From: Echinostoma caproni
Lineage: Eukaryota; Platyhelminthes; Trematoda; Plagiorchiida; Echinostomatidae
Direction of reading: 5' to 3'
Assembly: GCA_900618425.1 (NCBI GenBank)
Contig: UZAN01039513.1
Location: forward strand, 48,794-112,793
DNA length: 64,000 nucleotides
Part shown: positions 48,969 to 60,091 of the stretch, piece after piece
Layout of the letters: the number at the start of each line of letters is the position of its first letter
Numbering within the stretch: the first letter of the stretch is position 1
Program-made: the position numbers and the translations under genes
Notes under the pieces: generated by a model
Seen by the model: only the letters and a program-made list of their open reading frames with translations
Told to the model about the DNA's origin: nothing
Database searches by the model: none

Positions 48969-51900
48969 GAACTGCAAGCCATCAATTTTTCTTCTGCCTT
49001 GACAAACATCATTGAACGAATACGGCGTGTGTGATAGCTCGGGTCCCGCACTAAGTCAAATAAATGTCGCACTAAATTCTACCATTGAAGGTAGCTTCTG
49101 GGACAGTCGCAACGACCGCAGGCTTCCCCGGGCTAACACAGAATTTGTGCCAAACAGCCTGGAACAGGAGTAAGCGTCCACTAGATCAAACGTAGTGAAT
49201 ATTTTCTCAAACGGTTTGGGAGTTTAGTTAATTAGAAGAGTTTTCATGTCTCGGAAGGGTTTCCCAAAAACGTGTGTGGTTTCTAAATTGCCTTTTCGTG
49301 GTCAATTCATTTCGCGGAGATATACATCGTTTGTGAAAAACCCGACCATCACAGGGAAAGGCATTATCCATGGACTTGTGCATGAACAGTAAGACAATAT
49401 ACTTAATCATAATCGTCCAGGATAAAGTGGAAATCACATTTTCAATAGTGCCATATCAGTAGTATTACATCCATAATCAAGTGCAGTGTGAGTAATTGGG
49501 ATTCTTAAGGCTAAAAAAATACTGTTCAATGAATTCTCAGTCCAGCTTCGTATCTCACTTCAGGGAGGCTTGTAGACATCAATTGTTCATGTCACATGGA
49601 GCCTGGAATTTATTGAAATAACATCTCTCCCGATTGAGAGGAACCATTTAATACAAGTGAAATATCTTTATATGCTGATGTTGGATGGCGCGAGGTGATT
49701 TGTACGTTGTGTTTATCTTTGAGAGTGGCACTGGAATAGATTAACATGTGGCGGATGAGTGGGNGTAATACTGTAATGTAGATAGTTCATCAAAGGATAT
49801 GAAAGTTGTCTGAGTGATATCGGTAGTCTGCGAACAAAATTATTTCGAAATCCCTCTTAAGAAGAGCGGCATAAACCACAGTGAACAACAGAGAAAAAGA
49901 GGAAACATGAAGATTAATAAGAAGTGACATTCTATTCTATTTAGTAGTAAATGGTCCTTATCTTCGAATTTGAAACTATTTTCCTCTGAGTTCTTCACAC
50001 TGTTGTAAATATGAGACATACAAATCAGATTGGTATTCAATGAGCTCAAAACGCCTCAGTGAGTCTGCCCTAGTCACGGAGTGTGTTGTCTCAATTTATC
50101 CACGAGTGGCTCGAATGTCCTCGTGCACTAACAACTGCCTTGAACGCCGTTCGCAAAGTAGTCAACTAGCAACATCAGTAGGTGCTTGATGTAACTTAAC
50201 TTTTCTAGTTTACGAAGGAGAAGGAGACAGAGTGATGCACAAGAGGATGAAAAATCTAAGGAGGCACGTTTTCAAATGATTACGCAAATGTATCTAAGGC
50301 TTTGGTCAACTGATCAATCAGGGGGGCCAGGATTCAGGGTTCACCTGGTTGGTCTACACGCCAACTGAAGGTGGTGTTTGAATGAAGAAATCGAATGTTT
50401 GAGAATAACAAGTTCAGTAAACTCAGGACCACATCACAGTAGAACTATAGGAGGAAAACCGTTGGCTGAAACATTGTTTTCACAAGGTTCGGGAATGGGA
50501 ATAATTCTATTGGATCTGGAGCAATCAGAGATTAAAATTACTTTATCTTTCCTTACTGAACATCGTGTTGGATAAAATCAACGATTGCCGTTTTGTAATT
50601 CAAACAGTTTGGAGGTGAGCCAGTCATTTAAACATTGATCTGTCTAACCCATTGTATCTCACCACTTCTTGTTATCTTCCCAGGTTTGCTAGTGAAAACG
50701 CGGTCTAGACGCTACACGCTGTTCGAGCTGTCATAAGTTGTCTCTCTCTCTTTAAGATCCCTGTTGACACAACCGTCAAACTGTTCTGAGGATCACATTG
50801 AGACCAGTGAAAGTGTACAAACAAGGTTCTCAATGATGCAAAACATCCATTATATCTTTGTCTGTCTGCATGTTACCCGTCATTCTGGCAGCGTGATCTC
50901 AACGCTGACTTATTCACTGTCACATAAACGTTAACCATGATTCCCAAGTGCCACTCTTGTGTTTTGGTAGACAAAGTGAAAGCAGCAGATGTGTTTTGTA
51001 AGAACTTCCGTAGCTAGAATCACTTTCTTTCAATTTCGTCTTCGTTTTTTTCCATTCTATCTCAGCAGTTACTCTTATATACCAGTAAACGATTGAAGAG
51101 AAGCCATTTTAAGACTGAAATAAAAGCTTTGTCCAACTTCTAGAAGTCTAAATATCAATACTAATTCATTTTCAAAATAACATCTTGCTGACATCTTACT
51201 AGAAAACTTAGATTAGAAGAACGTGAGATCTCCGACCAATGTTAAGGCAAACAAGAACCGTCGAATAAACAATAAATACACAAAGATATTCTTCATTTAT
51301 TTGTCCTCTTCATTGAGAAAAACGAGAAAAAATCGGGCACTCTATTATGGGGCCCGTCTTTCGGGAATTTAAGGCAGAGTGCGTTCTAGCGTTAGAGAGA
51401 GGCAACTTCAGCCCCGATCATGAGATCTGAAATATATCTAGATATGATTGATGTTTCCGAAAATGACCCTAGATTAGGTTTAAAAACAATAATGTTTTCA
51501 AAGATATCAGACACCATACCCGAATGTTCGAATTGCGAAAGTTCCAGTAGCGTCATCCGGATTCAAACTCTGCTGGCCAAAAATGAAAGCACAGGTGCTG
51601 CTGCTGTAGATGTGACCTCGTGGCACAGGTAGTGGATAGTACACCATATAAAAACACATCATCTATGAGTGGGTTGGAATTACAAAAGAGACAACTGATT
51701 TTTACCCAATTCAAACGGGTTACTGTTTATTCACTTTTTATAAATATTAAACATTGTTCCAAAAGCCTCACCTGTCACTCAGTTAAACGAAAAAAACGAA
51801 ATGACGATCCTATTCTTACCCCTAGAAAGTGAACTGATTTAGCTAACTGTGCATGTGATCAGCCATTTTAAGGTTGAAAGTTACAGAAGTAGTTGAGTGC

Positions 51901-54900
51901 TGCAGTTCGTGAAACTCGATGTAATCATATGATTTTATTCAAATAAACACAATCCGTGGTTGGAACGGTTCTCTCTCACTGTAATAGGCTTTTTCGCGCT
52001 ACGTGCACCTACAGTCTAGTCTGAGTAGCACGCAAACTACGCGAACGAGATGGTTCGTGTGGGCGACTGCTCTTATTAAATTTCAACAAACGACTGTTTG
52101 AACGGAAAGCCGTTGAAACACACCGGGTGGCTGCCGTTTGAACAAATTACTCAGGACATATGATGGAATACTAAGTGATTTGTTCGGGAACCGTGTGTGT
52201 TAATGAACGCGCAATGTCTGTTGTCGACAACTACACATATACTTTTTCGTTAAATCACTGTAATCGCGGAACTCGTTGTTTTGTACGAGCGTTTTCATTT
52301 TTGCGGTCGTTTCATAGTCGTTGTGTCTCTCAATTACTGCAAACTGTGCCAGCACACAAGACTGCAGTTCAGATGTAAAAGAAGCTGCATATTACAGAAA
52401 TCAAATTTCAACCGCAGCAAGCAAACAGTTATTGAGTCACACAGAGTACAAAAAAGTAACCTCTAGCTCGGGATGGAGAAAAAAACACCCAATGCCCCGT
52501 GGGTGTTGACGGTAAAGAAGAAGGGTATTTATAATAACACAATATCAATAATAATACATTGTGTCCGAATTAAGAACAAATGAAGTGGTGGGAACAACAG
52601 CACTCATTGCGTTGCGACCTTTGCGGGTCCCAAGGGGCACCACAACGATCTATACAGTTATCACAAGGTCCGACGCTAAACGGAAATTTGGACGCCCCGA
52701 CCAAAATCTGCGGGCTATAGCTTAAGACTTTAAAATCCTATTTATTCATTTAAGAAAATAAAGAGAGAAATGATCTTATCAAGATGACAAAGTTAGAACT
52801 GGTTGATCGCGTTGTTTGAGATTACAGACACACGTATTGAACAGATTTCATTGACGAGGAACAATTGGCATCCCGACTATACCATCTGCGTCCAGGAAAG
52901 GAGATGAAAAGCTGAAGTTACAGTAAAAACATCTTAGATACTATACTGACCGTTAGAGAAGCAATGGACTCAGAAAATAAGCTATCAATGGCATAACTTG
53001 CACGCAAAAGTTGCACTAGTGTTCCTAGTTTTTATCAAATCTTGGATCCTTCCGGTTGCATAGAGTGGCAATCAGGCGTCTCCAACACCATTTAAATCAC
53101 TACGAGTTTCAATCCTAGATCACATCGTAGGACCATGGAATCCGAAATAACTTTTAGGAGCCAATTTGATGACAGACTAAATATTTCAAAGAACATAATC
53201 AGCACTCGTTAAAGAAACATAAACAGCCGCGGAAACGTCGTGATGAAGCAATGGCCTACAGCCGTGCATAGAACAATCACTAAACTAAATTGATTTTGGA
53301 ATCTGATTGGAAGGATTACCTTCTGCATCGGATTTTAGCAACAGAAAACGCTAAAAGCAACATGAGTGTGACATCCCAGACAAGTTGATTAAAACAGAAA
53401 AAGATCTTCAAGAGTTTCTACAGTGTTCGAATGACGATCAGATCACAGCATCATCGGGACCTGAACTAACGCACCCAAGTCGTGACACAGAGTGCATTTC
53501 GCTGGTTATAAAACGTTGTGGTTGGAGCCCATGCATAGAATCGACTCCGATCAAAGGTGTTTGTGATGTGCTGACGAATGAAAACATAAGATTCCATTAC
53601 TGGAGATTGGCAGTTGGTTAAGCTGTATACCATTCAATTTAATTCAGTCACTCCTTGCCATCTGTTAGTTCAAATGGATGAACTCCAAAATGTCATGCCT
53701 GCGTTGCCACAATGGAAACATCTTTTCACTACAGAAATACCTGCGGATAACCAGAGATGAGTTACACATACAAGTCAGGGTCTAGTGTAGTGATCCGTAT
53801 GAGGTAGCATTGTTAAATAGTCGAAATACAATCATCCGGTGTCTATCGGATGTACACCGTACTAAGCGCCTGAACCTCGGATCTTATTCACACCCAAACT
53901 AATCCGTTCAGTGTGTCCAGTTTTAAAAACAGATGGTCATCGAATACACTCGCTTCCGGGAATAAACTGTTCGCGTGTTCTTGTGCAGCAACCAATGTGG
54001 CTGACACGACAAAAATCTGTCTGATCCCAATAATTTGCACCGGCCCATTTTTGTGGTGTAGCGGGTTTTATTTTGAATATTCATCGGAAACGTATTCATG
54101 ATGTCGACAAGCCACAAATGAAGTCGATGCATTGTGAACATTTATGAATGATGCACACGGAGAACAATTAAATGAGAAAAAACGCTCCACCAGTTTGTGC
54201 TATTTCCATGTTACCGTTATATTCTCAGTTCAATTATTCATCGTGGTAGTACATCGACTAAACAACACATAAAACAATCAGTTGACATTGAGTTGATATT
54301 ACGAAGGGATAAACAACTATGACCTCGGAAAGATGTACTTTTGTAAGCAAACTGTGAATAACCTACGCCAGACTGAGTTGAAAAAACCGCATAAAATGAG
54401 CAGGTTTCAAGGTGGATGGAGAATTTTGATTTTACCGCCGGTATATGCAGACGTCAACCACCGATGAACGTTTGTATGAACAATTGCTACATGGAAACTC
54501 AATCTAATCAACTTTAGAAGTTGTAGTATATTTTATCAACTCAGTTTCAGTTGAGTTTTATCCAAGCAATTTGAACAAATCGCACTTCTCACATTCCCAT
54601 TTGTCACTCCTTTTAGGTGTTCAACGAAAACGCTGAAAAGTAAACATGTATATCTAGCGTACACTAATATTACCAGTTTTAGTTGATTTCCTTATCATAC
54701 GATAAGTGCTTTGTGATAAAAGCAGTTATTCCTTAGACCGAGTTCAACTCATTAATCCTGAGTGATTGAAGATTACATTTACTTGTATTACAACTTTAAA
54801 ACACCGATGCAAATTTTAAAACTCTACTTAGGATCTGAACGTTTTAGGCCGAAAACAAAGATTATCTTATTTGCTATTCTGTTTGGCTGATGAAACTGGT

Positions 54901-57821
54901 AGTGTGGCACAACAGTTCGCACGTTTTACATTATGAATCATTGTTGTTGTATGTCGACAACTGAACAGTTTGACCGTATCCGATATCATTTGCAGCCACG
55001 GAAACCTCGTTGTTGGTTCTAAAAGTGCTCCTAAGAGGGGGATTCTTGGTGGTCACAAAAGATCATTTCAGATGAATAGGAAAAATACTCGTGTCCATCG
55101 TGACCAGAACAACGACGGAAACATTCCAAAATGAGCGAAAGACAATGGGATCAAGATTTCCATTCTGAGTCGTTGAATTCCGAATGAGAGTATCACAAGC
55201 ACCTGCAGTCTTGTATCACAATGTAACTTTGGTATATCTGTTTCAAGGAGTCTCGCGATGTGGGACAGGCTGCAAATCATGCGGACTTTTACATTCATCA
55301 AAGACGATGAACTTTATCAAACACGTCAAAAGCCACAAAGTGAACATCAATGAGAACTCCTTGGGTCCGGAGAGAGTTCACTCCGAATTGCAATAAACAT
55401 TTGCTGGGGATGCTATATTTTACTTAACCCAAAATTAATTCATCATGTGGACAAAACTGAAAAAACGTCATGGCACACGATTTTGCTTCTAATAAAATTT
55501 CACAAGCACTGTGTCCAATGTGCTGTTGACTAAGTCGGTTTTGACTGTGTCATAAATTTTGATTACTGTGAAAATCCGTTTATGCGTATAACAGACAATC
55601 CGGCCTTGTAAGGACTGATTAACACTCGTACGATGTGTGAGCTTTTTGTGGAACTCAAAACCCAAACCTTGGCGAATAAAGTATGAACCAGAGCTGAGAA
55701 AGAATTCATTAAGCCATTTTCTAATTCCAAAAGACTAACTGTCCCAGTATATTTTTCCATTCCGACCTCCTGGGTAAATATCGTTCAATCTGAACAATGA
55801 ATGAAACGTCTGAAATGTTTTGTCTAGCCATATACTCTTAGCAGCACGATTAAAACATATGTAAAACTATTCCTGGCTCTGTTTTGTGTATTATCAGTGA
55901 ATAATTTTATTCTCAGACAATTGCAACGTCCAATCCTGTTCACGTGTACAAAGATTTGTTTTCTCAATGCGGATATTCTACTTTGACCATGCAACTGTCC
56001 GTTCGACTGAATAAAAAATGTTCTTTACCGTGTATTGTTTAGTTCGCAAACATGATTCTCGACCCGTAATGAATAAATTTGTTTCCGAAGTTTTTATAAA
56101 CTTATTTTCCTCCGCCAGTTGCGGAACGTTGCTCCAGTGTGTTTGTGTACGCCTAGACTTTTCCCTCGTATCTATAGGACACGATAGGCGAGACTTCAAA
56201 GAGTACAACCAAAACCTCTTTAGATAAAGTTCACTTTCCATTGTGTCTGTTACCCAATGGAAAACAGACCATTTTCAAGCGCATTCACTCTATTCAGACA
56301 GCGGTACGGAAATAATTGATGAAATTTGTTTGTCGCAATTGATTTATTCATCTATGTGCGACATGTGAGACAAGGCAACCACATATTGTATCTAGTGTTA
56401 GTAAAAATGGGAAGCGCACCAAATTTGGCTGTTAATTGTTTGACTCAGAGTGAAGGGTTTCAGCTGTTCAAATTCCGGTGAAGAAATAAAACAATCTTAC
56501 TGCAGACAATACCTTATAATGGTGACTATCACCAACATAACTGCTATACAATGCTTGTCATCGGCTATTACAGAAAGTTTTCAATCAAAACCGCCATACA
56601 GTCAACATGTCGAGGATGCACCTCCGGTGAAGGCGAAACACTGAGAAACTCTATTACATGCAGTATCTGGTGCCTACGAATCCGTACTGGTGCATCAAAC
56701 CGAAATCATTCATGCGAGACCAATCGCCAGAAATGCTTTGGAAAAACACTGAAGAATGTCAACGGTATACCTAATCACAGTGCCACAATTTTAGGGATAT
56801 TTATAGTGAACATACTGCACAAATATTTGATTATTGTTACGGATCATTTCTTGTGCATCCTCATCACATGTGTTACATGAAAACGCCTTACACAACTCCC
56901 CTTGCATTACTGTTGAAACAAGTGTGATCGATTTATGTGTCAGTTTCGATTAACGGGTGAGGAAGGGTGTTTAAAATGCCTACCGATCTACTCGAATAAC
57001 CAGGCGTTTAAACGCGACAATGAAACACACACGTTCAATAATAATGACAAACACCGATTTGCCAGATAATTTTAACTTACCGCGCAATGTGTTTTAATTA
57101 CGGTGGATTTCACAAAAAGAAGAAACGGCAAATTCAACAGAAACAGTACAGTTACAATTGACCCAACAATGATCCAAGCACGACGGTAGAGGAATGGTCG
57201 GCTGCGAATGAATTGATTGTGTTTCAAACTGGCATATCGGTCCACACTGAGAGCCATCACAAGCCACGCTGATAGTTGAAGAGCAAAATGCCAGAAAAAT
57301 AGGAAAATCTTACAGCTCCAGTCCCGTCGATGAATCATGATCGTGGTCAGTTCGGTTTCCGAGTCCAGTGTGGTGTACTGACTAACTGCGACGAAATTTC
57401 GATATGCATCGACAATTTGCATGACAACCACAAGCGAATCGGACACAGAGAGAAATAGGAATAGAACAAATGTCCCGGAGAATTTGAGTAGGTGAATAGC
57501 AATCACCACGCAACTGATGATATTCCCAGTTAGACCGACACAGCCTAACACGGCCATGGTCAGGGCGACCACATAGGCACGTTCGGTGACCCAGGCCTGT
57601 GGTTTGTCATCGTGACACATGTGATCGAAATGAGGAAATGTGAACGGGTTCACAGTGTGATTCGAGGACAATCGGGTTTTGTTCAACAGATCGGCCAGTA
57701 GTTCTAAACAGTCATATCGATACCGAGAAAAGCAATCCGGATCTAGGCGGTTCGCTGTGTCCACTGGAAGCAGTCGAATCAGATCAGCATGCAGATTACT
57801 AAATTGTGATTCAGTGTTCAT
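32152..57821 (-). CDS. Class A (rhodopsin-type) peptide GPCR, three coding exons
   Basis: Seen: the coding sequence is join(57821..57081, 36970..35951, 32571..32152) on the minus strand. It gives 247 + 340 + 139 codons, 726 residues, then a stop. Both introns start GT and end AG with a pyrimidine-rich tract, and both lie between codons. Hallmarks in order are GN in TM1 (N100), D128 in TM2, W168 and C170 before TM3, DRY at 194-196, W216 and P232 in TM4, C246 in loop 2, P325 in TM5, F572 and P578 in TM6, and NFIVY at 620-624 followed by FRKGF in helix 8. Family knowledge: this is a plasma-membrane receptor coupling to heterotrimeric G proteins. Inference: the ligand is probably a neuropeptide, because the TM3-TM7 pattern resembles FMRFamide-type receptors. 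An in-frame TAG precedes the chosen ATG, which has A at -3. Odd points are the third cytoplasmic loop of about 210 residues, T in place of W6.48, and one N in exon 2. Confidence 0.85.
34262..34278. repeat. (CT)n microsatellite
   Basis: A short CT run in intron 2 of the GPCR gene. Confidence 0.85.
34649..34750 (+). repeat. Dispersed repeat module R1, copy 2
   Basis: It begins AAGCTTGGGTTAGCCCATTC, continues with CAGGCACTCTTGATGGTCTT and GTATGGGTTTCACTCC, and ends TTAATTCCCCACTGC. The copies at 13363-13459 and 45732-45815 share these blocks. Here it is followed at once by a hammerhead SINE in the opposite orientation. Confidence 0.6.
34755..34882 (-). mobile_element. Hammerhead-bearing SINE, family B, copy 2
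   Basis: Minus strand: a B-box-like GGTTCGAGTCTT, TTGACAGGGATAC, a hammerhead, then the family tail ATTATCACAAACAT and ATCGCATTTAAATGC. It lies in intron 2 of the GPCR gene in the sense orientation, so the ribozyme would be present in the receptor pre-mRNA. Confidence 0.65.
34796..34851 (-). ncRNA. Hammerhead ribozyme, type I, family B (core intact)
   Basis: CTGACGA (N7 may be any base), stem II GTTC/GGAC with loop CAAACA, GAAA, the palindromic stem III ACAGCTGT, and the GTC cleavage triplet. AGTAC before the core can pair with GTACT after the cut to form stem I. This leaves an asymmetric internal loop of six against two bases and a mismatch next to the core. All core bases are canonical. 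Confidence 0.65.
34883..35499 (+). mobile_element. Penelope-like element: GIY-YIG endonuclease C-terminus
   Basis: From 34890 one frame reads LLRRILLHKDYPERL, the linker after the RT (family GYPxxF). After a frameshift the frame 35026-35499 continues with LDRTFPAAELRL, then TVYQFTCSCGDVYIDRKNRQ (GIY and YIG motifs, the second with D where G is expected). RMAEHIPKWL, SSVAKHLMATKH and EALLIRLHHPTLC follow, with a terminal AIHLPWS before the natural stop. This is the nuclease end of a PLE polyprotein. The frameshift, the altered YIG glycine and the missing RT indicate a 5'-truncated, inactive copy. It lies antisense in intron 2 of the GPCR gene. Confidence 0.72.
35951..36970 (-). CDS. GPCR coding exon 2: loop 2, TM5, long loop 3, TM6
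   Basis: This exon encodes residues 248-587. The acceptor is a long T/C tract ending in CACAG just before 36970. It restores phase 0 and begins Leu-Asn-His-Phe-Cys, so the region must be entered by splicing (its first codon is TTG). Loop 2 is long, about 70 residues between C246 and TM5. TM5 (about 317-341) has the conserved proline P325. The third cytoplasmic loop (about 342-555) is polar and rich in Ser, Thr, Asn and His. TM6 (about 559-583) has F572 and P578, but T576 stands where most class A receptors have W6.48. The exon ends after CAC, followed by GTGAGT. An N at 36681 makes residue 344 undefined (codon CNC). Confidence 0.87.
37536..37612. repeat. Dispersed repeat module R2, copy 1
   Basis: It shares GGCTAGTACTGAGACGAGC, AGGT, AAGCTTGCAAAGAT and CTATA-type words in order with 62240-62315. 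At 62.2 kb the matching segment adjoins a half hammerhead, so this may be the flank of another family A element. Confidence 0.45.
37613..38470. other. Intron 1 stretch without recognised content
   Basis: No coding piece, RNA gene or shared repeat was recognised. Confidence 0.4.
38480..38690 (-). mobile_element. tRNA-derived SINE, family D
   Basis: The minus strand starts GGTAGTGGCGCAGTGGTTAG, a near-perfect A box (TGGCGCAGTGG at about 38666-38676). About 40 bp later it has GGTTTGAGCCC (38613-38623), a B box with the usual CpG changed to TG. The body that follows (GGTGGGTAGCTTTGCTGTCG, CCGGTTCAGTACC, GGGGCCGTATGTGG) is not tRNA. The tRNA-like head lacks a proper acceptor stem, so it is a SINE and not a tRNA gene. 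No hammerhead was seen. Confidence 0.6.
38691..45730. other. Intron 1 stretch, no assigned gene
   Basis: No confident gene or transposon. It contains a CT/GCTCTC tract (40327-40361), an ATC/CAT tract (41676-41710), N bases at 41216 and 41568, an 8-bp hairpin at 44910-44929, and unassigned minus-strand frames (39863-39678, 40843-40367, 45357-45088) discussed under findings. Confidence 0.4.
40330..40361. repeat. (CT)n-rich low-complexity tract
   Basis: CT repeats pass into GCTCTCGCTCTCG. Confidence 0.85.
45732..45815 (+). repeat. Dispersed repeat module R1, copy 3
   Basis: AAGCTTGGATTCACTCATTC, CAGGCACCAAGCACTCTTAA and TGGGTGTGGGTTTCACTAC match copies at 13.4 and 34.65 kb. This copy continues without a break into GGTTCGAG and the family B hammerhead, which suggests that R1 is the natural left part of the family B element. 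Confidence 0.6.
45811..45933 (+). mobile_element. Hammerhead-bearing SINE, family B, copy 3
   Basis: Plus strand: B-box-like GGTTCGAGTTCT, GACAGGGACAC, hammerhead (45836-45882), then GGTTATCACAAACATTTATA and ACATGTAAATG, the family tail. Antisense to the GPCR gene, in intron 1. Confidence 0.65.
45836..45882 (+). ncRNA. Hammerhead ribozyme, type I, family B (core intact)
   Basis: CTGACGA at 45842-45848, a stem II of TTCC/GGA type with loop GAAATA and a C-C mismatch at its base, then GAAACAGCTGTC with palindromic stem III and GTC triplet. Stem I pairs AGTAC with GTGCT plus one G-C pair next to the core. The core bases are canonical; the mismatch at the base of stem II may lower activity. Confidence 0.65.
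45934..55180. other. Intron 1 stretch, no assigned gene
   Basis: About 9 kb. It holds ACC and AAC triplet tracts (48926-48968), N bases at 47343 and 49764, and a G+C-richer segment at 46250-46690 with short overlapping frames (see findings). No transposon coding piece was recognised. Confidence 0.4.
48926..48968. repeat. (ACC)n then (AAC)n triplet tract
   Basis: Imperfect ACC units pass directly into about six AAC units. Confidence 0.9.
55184..55396 (+). mobile_element. Possible Penelope-like linker fragment
   Basis: The frame contains RCGTGCKSCGLLHSSKTMNF. CxxxCxxC followed by a small hydrophobic and Ser/Thr stretch resembles the cysteine knuckle that precedes the GIY-YIG domain in PLE-type proteins. 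No nuclease motif follows in frame. Weak; may be chance. Confidence 0.25.
57081..57821 (-). CDS. GPCR coding exon 1: N-terminus to TM4
   Basis: This exon encodes residues 1-247. The extracellular N-terminus of about 80 residues has N-glycosylation sequons at N47 (NKT) and N54 (NHT). TM1 covers about 83-110 with the GN motif at 99-100. TM2 covers about 117-140 with D128. The conserved loop-1 W168 and TM3 cysteine C170 are followed by DRY at 194-196, and TM4 (about 215-236) has W216 and P232. The exon ends after GCG, and the next bases read GTAAGT, a consensus donor. Open reading through the donor gives only two more codons before a stop, which supports splicing. No signal peptide is evident, which is common in this class. 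Confidence 0.88.
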
Positions 57822-58004
57822 TATCTCTATCTTTCTTGCTCTATCGCCACGCGGTATCTAATTGTGTTTAGCACAGTGAAGTGTACATGATCTCAAAAAC
57901 GGGCGTTAGCAGCATTGTCTGATGACTGACTGAGTTGTTTGAATTAGAGGTGTGGTCAAAGATGAAGGGTAAGCAAATAGCGGTACAGCGAACTGCACGC
58001 AACT

Positions 58005-58115
58005 GGTCATTTATGTGTGAGTGCGTCCGTGCGTCCGAACGTGCATGATTGTCATTAACAGCCAAAACTTGGCCAATCAAATGTGAGAATCAGTCTCTGT
58101 TCTGATTGGTCCGAA
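58005..58115 (-). promoter_or_regulatory. Possible core promoter of the GPCR gene
   Basis: About 190-290 bp upstream of the start codon are two CCAAT boxes in opposite orientations (58073-58077 on plus, 58105-58109 on minus) and, about 55 bp nearer the gene, an A/T-rich TATA-like stretch (CATAAATG on the minus strand at 58009-58016). Such motifs also occur by chance, and a 5' untranslated exon further upstream is possible. This is a suggestion only. Confidence 0.25.
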
Positions 58116-60068
58116 AAACGTGATCTGACCCGGAAAACTGACATCTCACCAGTAATGATTAAGAAATATGGTTACAATTCTTGGTTTATTGCAGTCTGCT
58201 TGATTGCAAGCTAATAATATAAATCGTTTTTTTTAGATCCATGAGTTCCAGCAGATCATGTCGACTAACGCAAAGGACATGCTATGAAATAAAAAGGCCG
58301 ATTGACTGGAGAAGTTGGTGCATATGGCTATGAGTGGTTCGCGGCTATATGAACTCCAATAAATTAGTCACCCATTTATGCTTTGTATTCTGGCACCTCA
58401 GTATTTTTGCTTCGGAATTGCGTATGCATGTGAACGCTGTAATGCTATTTAGCAGGTGAGCGTTTCCAATGAACTTAGAACTAATTTGTGTTTTCTTAGA
58501 ACTGAAACAACTTAAAGTGTAAACATCCCATGAATCCATATTAGGAATACCAATTTAAGATAGCGATAAACTGGAGATGCTAGTTATGAAGATAAGATGC
58601 CCTTCTGGACGATTTAGCGTGATCCAAAACTACAGCTGACTCTGTTTGAAAAGATATTGAGCTAGAACATTCCAAGCAGGCGAGACGCATTTGCGAAAAA
58701 ACGACTTCCTGTATTATTTTTATTGACGACTTAGCTGTCACCAATGAAAAGGGATGGAGCATGGTGAACCAAGCAACTCCCACAGTGAGGACATCCAGTT
58801 TCTTATCACTAAGTAATTCTAGAGAATCAATGCAAAAATTACGAGTTGATTTTTCCGGGATAAATCCGATGAAGTAATCACTTCAACCAAACAGAATATG
58901 GTCAGCGTAATAAAAACCGAGATCACCGTGTTCCAGTTCACAGTTCAGAGCCGGTACAAAAATGGAAGTAGGAAGATGAAGATGTAGCCAAAAACCAGAT
59001 TTTAACTCTTCTCATTGTCACCAGTGACTAAAAGGCGTGTGGGAAAAGTAGTTACACACCCTAATAAACAACGCAACAGGCCGTTGGGATTTCAGACAAC
59101 TGTCAAACGATCAACTATCCATTGGTCAATGGCATAGTATTTCGGTGTTTTACTTGCGAGGTCCAGTTTATGGTCATCAGTTTGTTTAATGAGTTCCATA
59201 TGCCTGGGAGCTCCAACCAAGTCAAAAAAACCTGTCCAATGTGCCCTGGATTTTTCAGTTCGCGCTTTATTTGTTCTACATATATCGCAATTTATCATAA
59301 TAAATACTGTCCTAATGACTCATTCTATTTAAAGCTATAGTTAGTGATTTCTTTCCTTTTTCATCTCGAAGGCAAATGCATTTGTATCGTCCGACTGTTT
59401 GGTAGGTGTTTATGCTCCGATTTCGGAACGTCGCGATTGCAGCCCTCCATGGTTATGAAACACTTGCATTAATGACTATATATGCAACAAGGCAAAACCA
59501 ATCCAATGATGGTGTATTCTGCCCCTTTAAATTCGATTATGGCATATGTACGCTTAAAGTATATTCAAACATGCTCGTAATCACTTGGTGCACACATGAA
59601 GGTGACCAAGAATCTGCTGTGAATCAAACGGACACGACAGTTGTCAGCATGAATAAAACCGAATGATGGAGAAAACAACATAAACGTCAAGCATGCATCA
59701 AACACTACAAACCCGTCTGGCTTCGCACTGAATTCATGAAGACATCGATAAATGCAGTCGTAGTCCATCTCACTGTAACGTGTCATCAAGGTGACAACGA
59801 CTGCATAAAAGCCATCTCCCGACTACCACCGATTAGATCAAATTCCATACATTAATGCCGTTTAGCAATGGGGACAATAATCGCTAAATCCGTTGCTGTG
59901 AGCAAAGAAAAATTCCAGTCAAAGCTATGCAGTCACCCTGGTACTGAGTAGACCTTCACATAGAGAATAAATCTTACCGCGATACGATGATGAAGTCAAA
60001 CGGATGATCTCTGAAACCTCCACCATTCCGGTTCACCCCCTCCCCCCCCGNGTATAACCCTCTGGTTT

Positions 60069-60091
60069 ATTCATTCATTCATTCATTCATT
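60069..60091. repeat. (ATTC)n microsatellite
   Basis: Five to six TTCA/ATTC units. Confidence 0.9.

Larger units (their letters stand above)
36971..57080 (-). other. GPCR intron 1 (about 20 kb)
   Basis: Phase-0 GT-AG intron between TM4 and the rest of extracellular loop 2. The donor reads GTAAGT; the acceptor is preceded by a long pyrimidine tract. It contains a tRNA-derived SINE (38.5-38.7 kb), a hammerhead SINE (45.73-45.93 kb), a short repeat shared with 62.24 kb (37.5 kb), a possible Penelope fragment (55.2 kb), AC/CT/ACC/AAC microsatellites and three N bases between 41216 and 47343 plus one at 49764. Several unassigned minus-strand open frames are described under findings. Nothing else recognisable was seen. 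Confidence 0.8.

Noticed and set aside
56450..56880. Ty3/gypsy polyprotein fragment (DAPPVKAK, GYYRKF words)
   Set aside because: The words occur in different frames and the flanking residues do not follow the family pattern.
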